Of a stretch of 64,000 bases of DNA, positions 46,733 to 56,202 are shown piece after piece. The stretch is from Aliikangiella coralliicola (lineage in GTDB: Bacteria > Pseudomonadota > Gammaproteobacteria > Enterobacterales > Kangiellaceae): assembly GCF_007004725.1 (NCBI RefSeq), contig NZ_ML660160.1, positions 620,001-684,000 on the forward strand, given 5' to 3'. The notes under the pieces were generated by a model. The model did not search any database. It had not been told where the DNA came from and saw only the letters and a program-made list of their open reading frames with translations. A program made the translations under genes and the position numbers. Numbering within the stretch: the first letter of the stretch is position 1; every line of letters starts with the position of its first letter.

Positions 46733-47356
46733 TTAAACTTTCTCGATAATAATATCGTACCGATACTGATTGTTATCGCCCAGCTTTTTAGCTGTCATCA
46801 TTACTTGCTCTTCTTTGGATTTTCGTTTGAAAAGACCATCTTTTTTATTCAGTGGGTGATCAGGAAAATACATTTGGGTTAACAGAGAGTCATAGCCGAG
46901 TTTGCTGATCTTGAAATGAATGTGAGGCGTTCTTTGCTGGCTACTATTGAGGGGATAAGCACCGGGAATGACTGTTTTAAATTTGAACCGACCTTTGACT
47001 CCGCTCTGGATAATCGCCCAGGCTTGAAAGTTTTCATCGATTGGTGCTTCACTATTATCGTGAGGATGATGATATTTTCCATAACTGTTGGCCTGCCATA
47101 AATCAATTGTCACATCTTCAACAGGATTCATGTTCTGGTCGAATACCTGACCTGTGACTTCGATTATCTGGCCGCGAGCACGTCCTGTTTTACCTTTAAC
47201 CTGAGTTAGATCGGCATCCTGATCTTTCTGTGGGGTTATCGGGTAGAAGGGACCTTCGACTTCCCTTGGAGTGCTCATCTGGGCGTGAGAGTTGGTGGCA
47301 ATAATCGTCGCCACCGTACCAAGTACCGAATTCTTTATCAGGGTTCTGCGTTTCAT
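46733..47356 (-). CDS. Intradiol ring-cleavage dioxygenase family protein
   Basis: This 207-residue protein starts with a Tat-type leader (MKRRTLIKNSVLGTVA), then the family core. Residues for ferric iron binding can be seen: Tyr in YGKYHHPHD, Tyr in IPGAYPL, and the His pair in TPHIHFKI. The VEGPFYPITPQKD segment and the beta-sandwich strands fit protocatechuate/catechol-type 3,4-dioxygenases, which open aromatic rings. Exported members with unknown natural substrates are common. I chose the ATG at 47356 with GGAG 9 bases before it; an upstream ATG at 47395 lacks such a site and would put residues before the Tat motif. No other aromatic-degradation gene is nearby. Confidence 0.87.
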   Translation of the reverse strand: MKRRTLIKNSVLGTVATIIATNSHAQMSTPREVEGPFYPITPQKDQDADLTQVKGKTGRARGQIIEVTGQVFDQNMNPVEDVTIDLWQANSYGKYHHPHDNSEAPIDENFQAWAIIQSGVKGRFKFKTVIPGAYPLNSSQQRTPHIHFKISKLGYDSLLTQMYFPDHPLNKKDGLFKRKSKEEQVMMTAKKLGDNNQYRYDIIIEKV

Positions 47357-47813
47357 TTGTCGTTCTCCGGAATTCACTTTTGTATTGTTACTCAAAAAGA
47401 AACAATGCCAGACAAGCGTAACAAAATCCTATGAAAAACTTAAAATCAATAAAAATAGAAATATCCTAACTCAATTATTCGATGATAATTCAGCCTTACA
47501 CAAGTTTGTGTATTTGGACCTTTTACTAACTTGGTAAAAGCTTACTTATTCATTTGTAGTTGATAATGTTGTGTTGTTATGGGAACTCAGAATACTAACG
47601 ATTTAGCGTTGGCTGCTTAACTATTTGAGATAATTAAATGTGAGAACCGGCTAATACATTGTTTTTATATATTTTTTTCTTGTCACCAATCAGTTACTAA
47701 ATTTTATTGAAAATTTCTAATATGTGAATATTGAATAATTCGTAATATTTTAAAAATAGCGGCCTATACTTAGTAATGTTTCTAAATTTTGTTGTATTAG
47801 GGAAGGTTTTTGC
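47357..47813. other. Divergent intergenic region before the signalling operon
   Basis: About 457 bp of AT-rich sequence between divergent genes. GGGAAGG, about 8 bases before the ATG at 47814, is a good ribosome-binding site. I see no gene or RNA here. Confidence 0.5.
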
Positions 47814-48170
47814 ATGTCAAAAAAAATACTCATCGTTGACGATAGCCTGGTTTCACGAATGATGATCAAAGAAATCGTAATGTCCAGGCATCCAGACTGG
47901 GAGTGCAGCCAGGCCGCCTCGGCAGATAAAGCGTTAGAGGCTTGCCAAGTAAAGCAGTTCGACTTTATTACGTTAGACTTAAATATGCCTGGAAAAAATG
48001 GATTGGATGCCGCTCCTGAGATAATCGCCACTCAGAAAGACGCGAAAATTGCATTACTGACTGCCAACATTCAATCGGCCACTAAACAAAAAGCCACCGA
48101 CATAGGATTAGCTTTTGTTGCTAAGCCTGTTACAGAGGAAGGGGTGCTCGATTTTGTAGGATATGAGTGA
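47814..48170 (+). CDS. CheY-like response regulator
   Basis: This 118-residue single receiver domain has acidic pocket residues in ILIVDDSLVSR, the phosphorylated Asp at about residue 55 (TLDLNMPGKNG), the switch Thr in ALLTAN, and the conserved Lys in VAKPVTEEG. There is no output domain. Its stop is immediately followed by the ATG of the CheC-like gene with no gap, so the two are translated together and the partner is likely its phosphatase. Confidence 0.92.
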   Translation: MSKKILIVDDSLVSRMMIKEIVMSRHPDWECSQAASADKALEACQVKQFDFITLDLNMPGKNGLDAAPEIIATQKDAKIALLTANIQSATKQKATDIGLAFVAKPVTEEGVLDFVGYE

Positions 48171-48800
48171 ATGAATGGAGTTGAGTTTAACGAACTGCAG
48201 AGAGACTCGATTATTGAGCTGATTAATCTGGGAATTGGCAGAGCTGCAGATGCATTGGCGCAGATAGTGTCTGAAGAAGTTCATGTTGCAGTTCCCAGTG
48301 TAAAATTTATTCAGTACAAAAACTTAGTAGAACATCTAAGAGAGATAGATGATTGTGAACCGTCAGTTGTTGCCCAACGATTTAGCGGTGATTTTAGCGG
48401 GAACGCCTTACTTATCTTTCCGCGAAAAAGTGGCGCCACTTTAGTCAATTTGATGTTACGTGATACCGTTTCTGATGATCAGATAAGTGATCTGGAGGAA
48501 GAAGCGCTTGCGGAAATTGGCAATATCATTCTGAATGCTTGTTTTGGTCTGTTAGCTGAATTGTTATCAACCCAGCTTGATGGTGATTTGCCGACATATA
48601 TCAGAGCGAATGCCGAAAAAATACTAGAACAAAATATCAACGAAATTAATGATGAAACAGTACAGGTAATGTTGCTTCAGGTTGATTTTTCTCTGGCTTC
48701 AAGCAAGACAAAAGGTTTCGTTGTTTTTGCTATGGATGTGGCATCGATGGAAACATTTAAGGCGAAAGTTGATTCCTATTTAGCTAATATATTTAGTTAA
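48171..48800 (+). CDS. CheC-like phosphatase
   Basis: This 209-residue protein has two CheC-type active-site helices: DSIIELINLGIGRAADAL (D-x3-E-x2-N) near the N terminus and EEALAEIGNIILNACFG (E-x3-E-x2-N) in the middle. Both keep the Glu/Asn pair that hydrolyses the phosphoryl group of CheY-type receivers. It is directly downstream of the receiver gene and upstream of a PAS-GGDEF-EAL gene, so it probably resets that receiver in a c-di-GMP-linked signalling module rather than in classical chemotaxis. Confidence 0.88.
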   Translation: MNGVEFNELQRDSIIELINLGIGRAADALAQIVSEEVHVAVPSVKFIQYKNLVEHLREIDDCEPSVVAQRFSGDFSGNALLIFPRKSGATLVNLMLRDTVSDDQISDLEEEALAEIGNIILNACFGLLAELLSTQLDGDLPTYIRANAEKILEQNINEINDETVQVMLLQVDFSLASSKTKGFVVFAMDVASMETFKAKVDSYLANIFS

Positions 48801-48910
48801 TTATTTAACTAGATGAGTAAAGTTTTGTTTGAGATTTTGGTTAGGACTATTGTTAAAAATTATCGGCCAGAAAAGGTTTAAGGCCCACGAGGCATTGATA
48901 CACAAGTGTT

Positions 48911-51439
48911 ATGCAGACTACTCATGAAAATAATCTCGTATTAGACGCTTCAATTGTCGAAGCATCTATTAAAAAACCTGACATGCTACAGTCTTACGAA
49001 ATTGCTTTAAAAGCTTTTAAGCTGCAAGATTTAGGTATTATTGTTATCGATTCTGCCTACAGGGTTTTCCTTTGGAACGACTGGCTGGCTAATTACTCTG
49101 GTATTAGTGATCAATCTGCGTTGGGAAAAACATTAGAGGACATTTTTCCTGAACTCGATAGCCCAAGGCTTTCCAATGCTCTGAGCAACGCATTGGAAAA
49201 AGGTATGTCTGCTGTCCTTTCTCAGATGTTTAATAAACATCCATTACCACTATTTGCTGATTTCAGTTCGCGCGAATTAGGTCGGCGAATGCGTCAACAG
49301 ATCAATATCAAGCCATTTGAATGTGACGGTGAGCGTTTTGCGTTAATTGAGATTAAGAATGTTACGGCTTCGGTGGAAAAAGAAAAGATATTAAAACAAA
49401 GAACCCATGATATGAAGGTTCTTTATGATCAAAATATCAACCAGAAAAAACATTTACAGAATATTCTTAATAGCTCGACTGACGCGATTTTAACGCTTTC
49501 ACTCGAAGGGATGATTTTGGACAATAACTATTCTGCTAGCAAAATTTTTCAGGCAGAAAGCGAGCTTCTAAAAGGCAAATCTATCTCAAGTTTTGTACCC
49601 GAGTATAACATTAAGAAAATTGACGATTATTTTGCCCAGCAACTCTTTGCCGCTAAAACGGCGAGCGATCACGATTTGCTTCTTGAAATAACCAGTAACA
49701 AACTCGCCGACAACGAACAAATATTTGTCGTTACCTTGAGAGATATTAGTGAGCAACAGGCGATGCGGGAAGCGTTTTTTCGCAGTGAACGATTGGCGCA
49801 AACTGCATTAGAGTCGATTGCCGATGGTGTCGTAACAACTAATCGTGAAGGAATTATTGAGTCAGCAAATCCCATTGCTGCGAGTCTTCTAAAGAGAAGG
49901 CGAGCCCAGTTGAAAGGACTACCGATTGCCGGTGTGTTTGAGTTACTTTACGACGATACTTTGGAAGTGCAAGATGACCTGGTTATAAGATGTATTAAAC
50001 AGGCAATTACTATTTCTGCTCCTGGTAATTCGGTATTACGCGCAGGGCGGAACAAAAGTTTGTTGCCAATCATGGCGACGGCTTCGCCTATTTTTGATGA
50101 GCGAAACAAAGTGACCGGTGCGGTTCTGGTATTTCGAGATGTCAAAGAATCCCGAAGGTTATCGACTAAGTTATCGTGGGAAGCATCCCATGACACACTA
50201 ACCGGGTTATCAAATCGAAAAGCATTTAATGAAGAATTAGAGTCTGTCATCAAAAACTCTCGTAATGCAGTATTGCTATTTTTAGATCTCGATCGTTTTA
50301 AGCTGGTGAATGATACCGCGGGTCATGCTGTGGGTGACGAGTTGCTAAAACGCGTGGCAGAAGTATTTACTGAACATTTTCGTGACGATGACCTGGTCGC
50401 GAGGCTTGGAGGCGATGAGTTTGCGATTTTGCTTACTGATTGTCCTTTCGAAAAAGCGCGCGAACTGGCGCGAAATTTATGTATTGCCATTGAACATTGT
50501 CCATTCCCCTGGCAAGACAGGGTCTTTACGGTCGGCGTGAGTATTGGTTTAACACTCATTCATCGTGATGATAAGTCACCTTCGAAAGTTATTGAGCGAG
50601 CTGATGCAGCCTGCTATTCCGCGAAAAAATCTGGTAGAAGCCGCGTTCATGTTTTTGGTGAAAGCGAAGAGGAAACAGAGTACCAGGCAAATATTAATCG
50701 AGCTAGCAAAATCAGTGAGGCTATTTCAAATGAGCGCTTTGTTCTCTATAAACAACCCATCGTAGAGATCTCTAACAAGCAGCGAAAATTGCATCATTAT
50801 GAAATACTCATTCGTATGCTTGGTGATGAAGGCGCTATCATTCCACCCAATGAGTTTATTCCTGCAGCAGAACAGTTCGGATTAATGCAGGCGGTGGATC
50901 GTTATGTGATTTCTAAGGTGGCAAAATACATTGATATGAACAAAAATCGAGAGCAATCTTTTTCGTTCGCGATCAATTTATCTGGTGCATCAATTATCGA
51001 CGAGATGTTTCTTAAGTTTCTGGATGACTTAATTCAGACTGAAGGAGTATTGCCCAGTCAAATGCATTTTGAGATTACTGAAACTGCCGCAATTTCAAAT
51101 TTGGGCAGAGCGAAAAAATTTATTGAGCACTTTAAAGAGCTTGGCTTTTGCTTTGCGTTAGATGATTTTGGCAGTGGAATGTCTTCATTTGGTTACCTTA
51201 AAAATTTACCGATTGATTATATTAAAATCGATGGTCAGTTTGTCAAAGAAATTGTCGGCAATGAAACCGATTTCGCGATGGTGAGTTCAATTAACTATCT
51301 TGGTCGAATGATGGGATTAAAATGCATTGCGGAGTTTGTCGAAAACGATGATATCATTAATAAGTTAACGAGCATCGGTGTTGATTTTGCACAAGGTTAC
51401 GGCATCGAAAAGCCGACGCCGTTATTTGAAGTTGAATAA
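48911..51439 (+). CDS. PAS-GGDEF-EAL c-di-GMP enzyme
   Basis: This 842-residue cytoplasmic protein has three PAS-like segments (about 30-150, 180-290, 295-420), then GGDEF (intact motif RLGGDEFAIL at about 498-507) and EAL. The EAL active site looks complete: YEILIRM (E of the EAL), INLSGASI, FEITETAAI, DDFGSGMSSF, IKIDGQF and AEFVEN. So both diguanylate cyclase and c-di-GMP phosphodiesterase activities are possible. It is 110 bp after the CheC-like gene and on the same strand, suggesting a signal-receiver/phosphatase module that feeds into c-di-GMP levels. Confidence 0.9.
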   Translation: MQTTHENNLVLDASIVEASIKKPDMLQSYEIALKAFKLQDLGIIVIDSAYRVFLWNDWLANYSGISDQSALGKTLEDIFPELDSPRLSNALSNALEKGMSAVLSQMFNKHPLPLFADFSSRELGRRMRQQINIKPFECDGERFALIEIKNVTASVEKEKILKQRTHDMKVLYDQNINQKKHLQNILNSSTDAILTLSLEGMILDNNYSASKIFQAESELLKGKSISSFVPEYNIKKIDDYFAQQLFAAKTASDHDLLLEITSNKLADNEQIFVVTLRDISEQQAMREAFFRSERLAQTALESIADGVVTTNREGIIESANPIAASLLKRRRAQLKGLPIAGVFELLYDDTLEVQDDLVIRCIKQAITISAPGNSVLRAGRNKSLLPIMATASPIFDERNKVTGAVLVFRDVKESRRLSTKLSWEASHDTLTGLSNRKAFNEELESVIKNSRNAVLLFLDLDRFKLVNDTAGHAVGDELLKRVAEVFTEHFRDDDLVARLGGDEFAILLTDCPFEKARELARNLCIAIEHCPFPWQDRVFTVGVSIGLTLIHRDDKSPSKVIERADAACYSAKKSGRSRVHVFGESEEETEYQANINRASKISEAISNERFVLYKQPIVEISNKQRKLHHYEILIRMLGDEGAIIPPNEFIPAAEQFGLMQAVDRYVISKVAKYIDMNKNREQSFSFAINLSGASIIDEMFLKFLDDLIQTEGVLPSQMHFEITETAAISNLGRAKKFIEHFKELGFCFALDDFGSGMSSFGYLKNLPIDYIKIDGQFVKEIVGNETDFAMVSSINYLGRMMGLKCIAEFVENDDIINKLTSIGVDFAQGYGIEKPTPLFEVE

Positions 51440-51480
51440 CCCTTTTGATGATTAAGAGTGATGCAATATTGGTTCGCTTT

Positions 51481-52029
51481 TTAACTCTTATTTTCCTGAT
51501 GGCGGCGAATTGATTTTAATAGTTCTGCCGAGTGTTCTTTGGGTTTTACTTTCTTAAAATGCTGAACAATTATCCCCTGAGGGTTAACCAAAAATGTTTG
51601 TCGACTAGCATGAGGCCATGGCAATAGTCTGTCGACCTTCATTGCTTTGCTCAACTGTGCTTCGGTATCGGCGAGCAATGTAAAAGGAAGTTCATAAGTT
51701 TCTGCGAAGTCTTTGTGGGCGGCTATGTCGTCATAGCTTACGCCAACGATTTCAACACCTAGCGCTTGATATTTGGCATAATCATCGGTGAAGTTTTGCG
51801 CTTCTATTGTACAACCGGGGGTTTTATCTTTGGGATAAAAATAGACCACCAACCATTTACCTGAGAACTCTTGATTAGTGCGTATCTTGCCTGTTTGATC
51901 GGCCAGGCTAAAAGATAGAAAAGGTGTTCCTTCCCAAACATTCGAATTAGCACTCGCGCTAAAACTCAAAAAGAAAGATGTTAACAATAAGGTCGATGTC
52001 AAGAATCGTGTTGTTGATTTTTTAGACAT
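51481..52029 (-). CDS. Exported peroxiredoxin (PrxQ/BCP-like)
   Basis: This 182-residue thioredoxin-fold protein has a signal peptide (MSKKSTTRFLTSTLLLTSFF, cleaved near SASANS) and a Prx core with the peroxidatic cysteine in KTPGCTIEAQNF and VVYFYPKDK before it. The resolving cysteine five residues later in BCP-type proteins is Gln here, so it may act as a one-Cys enzyme or use another partner. I chose the ATG at 52029 over upstream in-frame starts because the hydrophobic leader begins there and a GGA lies ~9 bases before. It lies convergent to the PAS-GGDEF-EAL gene. Confidence 0.87.
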   Translation of the reverse strand: MSKKSTTRFLTSTLLLTSFFLSFSASANSNVWEGTPFLSFSLADQTGKIRTNQEFSGKWLVVYFYPKDKTPGCTIEAQNFTDDYAKYQALGVEIVGVSYDDIAAHKDFAETYELPFTLLADTEAQLSKAMKVDRLLPWPHASRQTFLVNPQGIIVQHFKKVKPKEHSAELLKSIRRHQENKS

Positions 52030-52573
52030 TTGACTATTCCAGTTAATGGGCATTGAATTGCATTTAAACACTTAGATTAATCGGTTGCAATATTCCTGAT
52101 GCTATTAGGAAAAAATACGAGAATTAAGGCAATAAAAGCGTGGGGTATCGGCGGCCAGCGCAGTCGATTTTAAATTGTTCGGGTTATATCCTTAAAAAAG
52201 CTAAAAAAAAATACTGATAAAACGAATGTTAATAAAAGGCCTTTGCATTTCCTCTCGCAAACCATCTATTTTGATTAGCCAGGCGACGGACTGGTAGGTT
52301 TGGCGGCTTGTTAATTGTTAATAATCTTTGTTTTAAGTGGGGGAATATTGGAGCCAATTCCTTGCCATCTGTACTAATATTAGAGTAGGTTTGAGTTAAA
52401 ATGGCTAGTTGAAATAAGAACATCAACCTGCTGTATCGAAGATAATAAATATCTCCCGAAGCTGTATTTTCGTCAACGGAATAGCCGTCATTTTTGTTTG
52501 TTGAGAATGTCAATAAGTCCGGCACAATTAACCGGAAATTGGCAAAATGCAGAGTACTAGCTGGACGTTCATT
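52030..52573. other. Intergenic region between peroxiredoxin and CsrD-like genes
   Basis: About 540 bp. A 98-codon minus-strand frame (52229-52525) with a GTG start and no ribosome-binding site is the only candidate gene. Its C-terminal Arg/Asn-rich part looks somewhat protein-like, but I cannot support it. Nothing else is visible. Confidence 0.45.
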
Positions 52574-54487
52574 ATGATTAAAAAAAATGTCAAGCAGTTT
52601 ACTTTCCTGATAACAGCGTTAGTGCTGGTTTTTGCTTGGGTATTAAAGCAGCTGGGTGGTGCTGAACACACTCTTCATCTCAATAATGAATCTACACACC
52701 AATCAATTACACTGTCACGGGTCAGCCTCTTATTGAATAACACTGATATCAGTTCAAGACAGGGACTTTCGGATTTTCTTCAGCAAATAGACAACATTGC
52801 TGAAGTGATTTCCTGGCAACTCATTGATGGCAATAACCAGGTGTTAAGCGAAAAACAGAGTCGACAAAACGGCAACACTTTTGAACATAACCTTTACTTT
52901 AAGTCGGCTGGCGAGAAACTGTTGACTTTGAAGTTAAATATTAATCAGGTTAGAGAAAACGCTGCCATGCTCAGCTTCACCGAATTAATCGCAGCCCTGG
53001 TATTAATCGGAATTATCAGCGTCTTAGGTTTTTACCGATTTAAATGGCTTTATGATATTGAGAAATACTCACAATATTTGCTGACCAATAGTGAGCAGGT
53101 ACGTGAGACGGAGCTAAGACGACAGTCAAATCCTATTAGCCAGTCGATCAATCAGTTAATCCTGAATAATAGTAAATTAATGAAGGAACGGCTTGAGTTG
53201 ATAGAGCAGATTCGAAAAATATCGTATGTTGATGAAGTGACGGAGCTGGGTAACCAACTGTTTTTTAAAGCAGAATTTGAAGTAAGGCTTCACAATCATG
53301 ATGAAGCAGAGAGTGGCTTATTGATGATATTGAGTTTTGTTGAGTTCGACTATGACGATGAATTGGTGCTCACAGAACGGAAATTAAAAAATATCGCAAA
53401 TTTTTTAAGAAACTTTATCCATGACATTCCAAATGCATTGGTCGCTCGGCTCAAGGATAATGACTTTGTGTTGTTGCTTCCTAATCAAACCAGAACGAAT
53501 ACTGATAAACTTTGCAAAACAATTATAGAGCAGTTAGATAAAGCGGTATTCGATAGAACGCAAATTAAAGAACACTTTATCGACATTGGAATTTCTGCCT
53601 ATAAGCAGGGATTTGATTACTACAAAGTGCTCTCAGAAGCGGATATGGCATTGAGAAACTCTCAATTACAGGGCGGCAATAATTGGTTTATGTTCGGCGA
53701 GGCATTAGCGGCTGATAAAGTCAGAGGACACTTAAGATGGCGGAGTTTTTTGCAGCGCGTTTTAGATAAGAGAAATATCCAACTGTTTGGCCAGCCAATC
53801 CATTATTATTCGGAGCGCGAATTTTTCCATCAGGAAATTTTTGTTCGAATTGAAGATGGTAAAGAGTTACTGACTGCAGATACATTTTTGCCGATGGCTA
53901 ACCAATGTGGATTAGCTGCAGAGTTTGATCGTCAGGTGGTTGACGGCGTAATAAAACATTGTTTGTATCGTGAACAAAACAAGCAACAAAAGGTTTTTTC
54001 CATTAACTTATTTATTTCCAGTTTGATGGATGAACGATTTGTCGGTTGGTTGGTTGGGAAACTTTCCAGTTACCCCGAGCTATGTCAGCAATTTATTTTT
54101 GAGATTAAAGAAGCCCATATTAATCAGAATCTTTCGACTCTTCGATTAGTTATGAGACAACTGGCTGAACTTGGCGTCAAGTGGTGTGTAGAAAAATTTG
54201 GTTCTCCCGAAGAAAACCTGGGCTATCTTGAACTGCTGCCGATTGCGATGGTTAAGGTCGATAGAAGAATAATCAACAATATTCACCAAGATAGAGATCA
54301 ACAATTACTGCTTAAAGCGCTGGTGATTAGCTTGAAATCAAAGAAGATTGATATATTTGTTGAAGGGGTTGAAAAAGAAGATGATGCTAATTATTTAAGT
54401 GAGTTGGAAATATGTGGTGCGCAAGGTTATTTTTATTGCGAACCTAAGCGGCTTAAGCGAATAGAGAAATACTTGAAAGTAGTATAA
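52574..54487 (+). CDS. CsrD-like membrane protein with degenerate GGDEF and EAL domains
   Basis: This 637-residue protein (646 if the ATG at 52547 is used) has a membrane helix at residues about 8-27, a periplasmic segment, a second helix near 143-163, and then GGDEF and EAL domains. The GGDEF motif is replaced by KDNDF, and the EAL region has EIF for EAL, EKFG for DDFG and VKVDRR for IKIDxx. Enzyme activity is therefore unlikely. Domain order, both degenerate sites and the total length match E. coli CsrD/MshH, which targets CsrB/C small RNAs for RNase E degradation or tunes surface pili. I suggest that role but cannot exclude another inactive GGDEF-EAL sensor. It is followed by a terminator. 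Confidence 0.78.
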   Translation: MIKKNVKQFTFLITALVLVFAWVLKQLGGAEHTLHLNNESTHQSITLSRVSLLLNNTDISSRQGLSDFLQQIDNIAEVISWQLIDGNNQVLSEKQSRQNGNTFEHNLYFKSAGEKLLTLKLNINQVRENAAMLSFTELIAALVLIGIISVLGFYRFKWLYDIEKYSQYLLTNSEQVRETELRRQSNPISQSINQLILNNSKLMKERLELIEQIRKISYVDEVTELGNQLFFKAEFEVRLHNHDEAESGLLMILSFVEFDYDDELVLTERKLKNIANFLRNFIHDIPNALVARLKDNDFVLLLPNQTRTNTDKLCKTIIEQLDKAVFDRTQIKEHFIDIGISAYKQGFDYYKVLSEADMALRNSQLQGGNNWFMFGEALAADKVRGHLRWRSFLQRVLDKRNIQLFGQPIHYYSEREFFHQEIFVRIEDGKELLTADTFLPMANQCGLAAEFDRQVVDGVIKHCLYREQNKQQKVFSINLFISSLMDERFVGWLVGKLSSYPELCQQFIFEIKEAHINQNLSTLRLVMRQLAELGVKWCVEKFGSPEENLGYLELLPIAMVKVDRRIINNIHQDRDQQLLLKALVISLKSKKIDIFVEGVEKEDDANYLSELEICGAQGYFYCEPKRLKRIEKYLKVV

Positions 54488-54513
54488 AAAAAGGCACGTA
54501 ATGTGCCTTTTTT
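54487..54513. terminator. Bidirectional terminator between CsrD-like and porin genes
   Basis: AAAAAAGGCAC and GTGCCTTTTTT form an 11-bp stem with a 5-base loop and A/T runs on both sides, between the convergent genes. A second palindrome (54521-54542, TCTAATTTGA arms) overlaps the porin stop codon. Confidence 0.88.
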
Positions 54514-54537
54514 GCAAAACTCTAATTTGATTTCAAA

Positions 54538-55500
54538 TTAGAATTTTTGTACCAGACCAAGCCCGAAAATGCTGTCTTCATCTCCGGTTAACCCTTCTTC
54601 GCTTAGCGTAACATAAGTGAAGAAAGTCGTTTTCTTACCTAATTTACGGTCCCAACCCAAAGAAGTTTGAGAAGTGTACTTAACTTTTGTGCTAACGCCG
54701 GCTTCCCAAGAATCAGACTCTATAACCTGAATTTTAAAAGCGTTGTCACCGCTAGAGTATTTCGCACTAGCCATGATGCCGTCACCGTCAACACCATTGT
54801 TGTCTGTATCTTGATACATGAAACCGAACTGCCAGCTATCAAGTTTGTATTGAGCCATTAAACGCGTTGTATCGATGCCGTCGCCATCAACGTCTGCATC
54901 GAATGATGCACCTAAGTTTAATTTGCCTGTTTTGTACTCAAGGGCGATAGAGGTACCGTCAGCTAAACCGTCGTTTGTAGGCGTGTCTTCACCAGGGATA
55001 ACAGCAAGCTTCGCCTTGAAACCGCCCATTTTAGGCGTAGAGTACTGTGCGATATTATCAGCGCGTTTTTCTCCATTAAATGTATATTTAATATCACCTG
55101 ATAAGTCACTGAATAAATCGATTTTCTTTTGTAGCTTTTTAGTCGGAGTATCATGACGACCCGCAAAAACTTCACCGAATCCACCGCGAACACCAACAAT
55201 CTGGTTACGCGCTTTAATGTGATCAGAAGAGCTTTTAGAACTATCTGCGATGTCGACTTCCCACTCGAGTTGATAGAAAGCTTCTAATCCTTCGCCGGCA
55301 GAGCCTTTACCTTTGATACCAAAACGAGATGCGTTGCTGTTTACTTCCCATTGGTCATCGCCATTGTCTTCATCAATTTTATCCAATGTCAGGATAATTT
55401 TGCCGTATACGTCGACCCATTCATCATCTGCAACTGCAGGGCTAGTTGCCGCGAAACAAGCTAAAGCTAGACTAGATAGGGCAAAAGTCTTGATTTTCAT
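54538..55500 (-). CDS. Gram-negative porin
   Basis: This 320-residue outer-membrane protein has a signal peptide (MKIKTFALSSLALACFAA, cleaved before DDEWVD). Its beginning is typical of general porins (VDVYGKIILTLDK), followed by SRFGIKGKGSAGEGLEAFYQLEWE and VRGGFGEVFAGRHDTP, and it ends in GLVQKF with the C-terminal Phe needed for barrel assembly. I chose the ATG at 55500 with GGAG 9 bases before it. The gene is monocistronic, between two palindromes and a long leader region. Porins of this type form trimeric channels for small hydrophilic solutes. Confidence 0.93.
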   Translation of the reverse strand: MKIKTFALSSLALACFAATSPAVADDEWVDVYGKIILTLDKIDEDNGDDQWEVNSNASRFGIKGKGSAGEGLEAFYQLEWEVDIADSSKSSSDHIKARNQIVGVRGGFGEVFAGRHDTPTKKLQKKIDLFSDLSGDIKYTFNGEKRADNIAQYSTPKMGGFKAKLAVIPGEDTPTNDGLADGTSIALEYKTGKLNLGASFDADVDGDGIDTTRLMAQYKLDSWQFGFMYQDTDNNGVDGDGIMASAKYSSGDNAFKIQVIESDSWEAGVSTKVKYTSQTSLGWDRKLGKKTTFFTYVTLSEEGLTGDEDSIFGLGLVQKF

Positions 55501-55893
55501 TTTTATTTCTCCGATAGAATAAATATTACAAATGTTAACGCAGGGCATTCTATTGCCTGAATTTGACAGAAATATGACAAAAATACCTAGTTAGGGGGCA
55601 ATATAGCCGAAAAGTGAGAAATTTACCGGTTTTTACATGACAATTGTGACAATGAATTGAATACGTTAACTAAATAATTAATCTCATAGAGAGAAAATCA
55701 GGTGAAAATTAGCCGTTTAATCGGTGAATACGATCCAATTATCCGCTCAGAGTTTGAATTTTGACCAATTCTTACTAAAATAGGGAGACTGTCTGGGGTG
55801 AGACCGGTTGGATGTGCTCAAGCTTTATAAGGATTGGCCTGCATTACCGAAGTACCGAGACTTGGACGTAAACTTGAAAACGAGGATCCAGTA
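55501..55893. other. Divergent region between porin and small Arg-rich protein genes
   Basis: This 393-bp stretch holds the 5' regions of both divergent genes. A GGAG ribosome-binding site (plus-strand CTCC) for porin and GAGGA for the small gene can be seen. I recognise no riboswitch or further gene. Confidence 0.5.
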
Positions 55894-56112
55894 ATGGATA
55901 AAAATTCATCAAGTGATGTGAATTTTACGGTTATCGACGGCGAGCGAATCTACGTTGGCCCTGAGCGCAGAGCTGAAAGGCGCCGTCGAAAGCAAAATGA
56001 AAGGATAGAAACCCTTCTTCGTAATTTTGGTCTTGATAGAAGACTAAGAGTTGACCGACGAAGAAAGGATACATCGTGGTTACTTACTTCGAAGCGAGTT
56101 GTTAATCAATAG
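55894..56112 (+). CDS. Small Arg-rich protein of unknown function
   Basis: This 72-residue protein has an acidic N-terminal part (MDKNSSSDVNFTVIDGERIYVGP), then an ERRAERRRRK run and a later GLDRRLRVDRRRKD. Several gammaproteobacteria have similar short ERRxxxDRR-type proteins, but no function is known to me. The many Arg residues suggest nucleic acid or membrane-surface contact. I chose the ATG at 55894 with GAGGA 8 bases before it; an earlier ATG at 55834 has no such site. A terminator-like hairpin follows at 56174-56202. Confidence 0.55.
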   Translation: MDKNSSSDVNFTVIDGERIYVGPERRAERRRRKQNERIETLLRNFGLDRRLRVDRRRKDTSWLLTSKRVVNQ

Positions 56113-56173
56113 CGATTCGTCGAGTGGGTGCCCAGTTATCCAGCTGGCTATCTGAATCTAGATTTATCATAAT

Positions 56174-56202
56174 ATCGACCTGATGTTTATGGTCGATTTT
56201 TT
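56174..56202 (+). terminator. Terminator-like hairpin abutting the next start codon
   Basis: ATCGACC and GGTCGAT form a perfect 7-bp stem with a 10-base loop and a T6 run that ends directly at the ATG at 56203. It fits a terminator for the small gene, but its place next to a start codon is unusual. Confidence 0.6.

Noticed and set aside
52229-52525. 98-codon minus-strand frame with GTG start
   Set aside because: No Shine-Dalgarno sequence and no recognisable domain; its C-terminal part looks somewhat protein-like, but support is too weak to call a gene.
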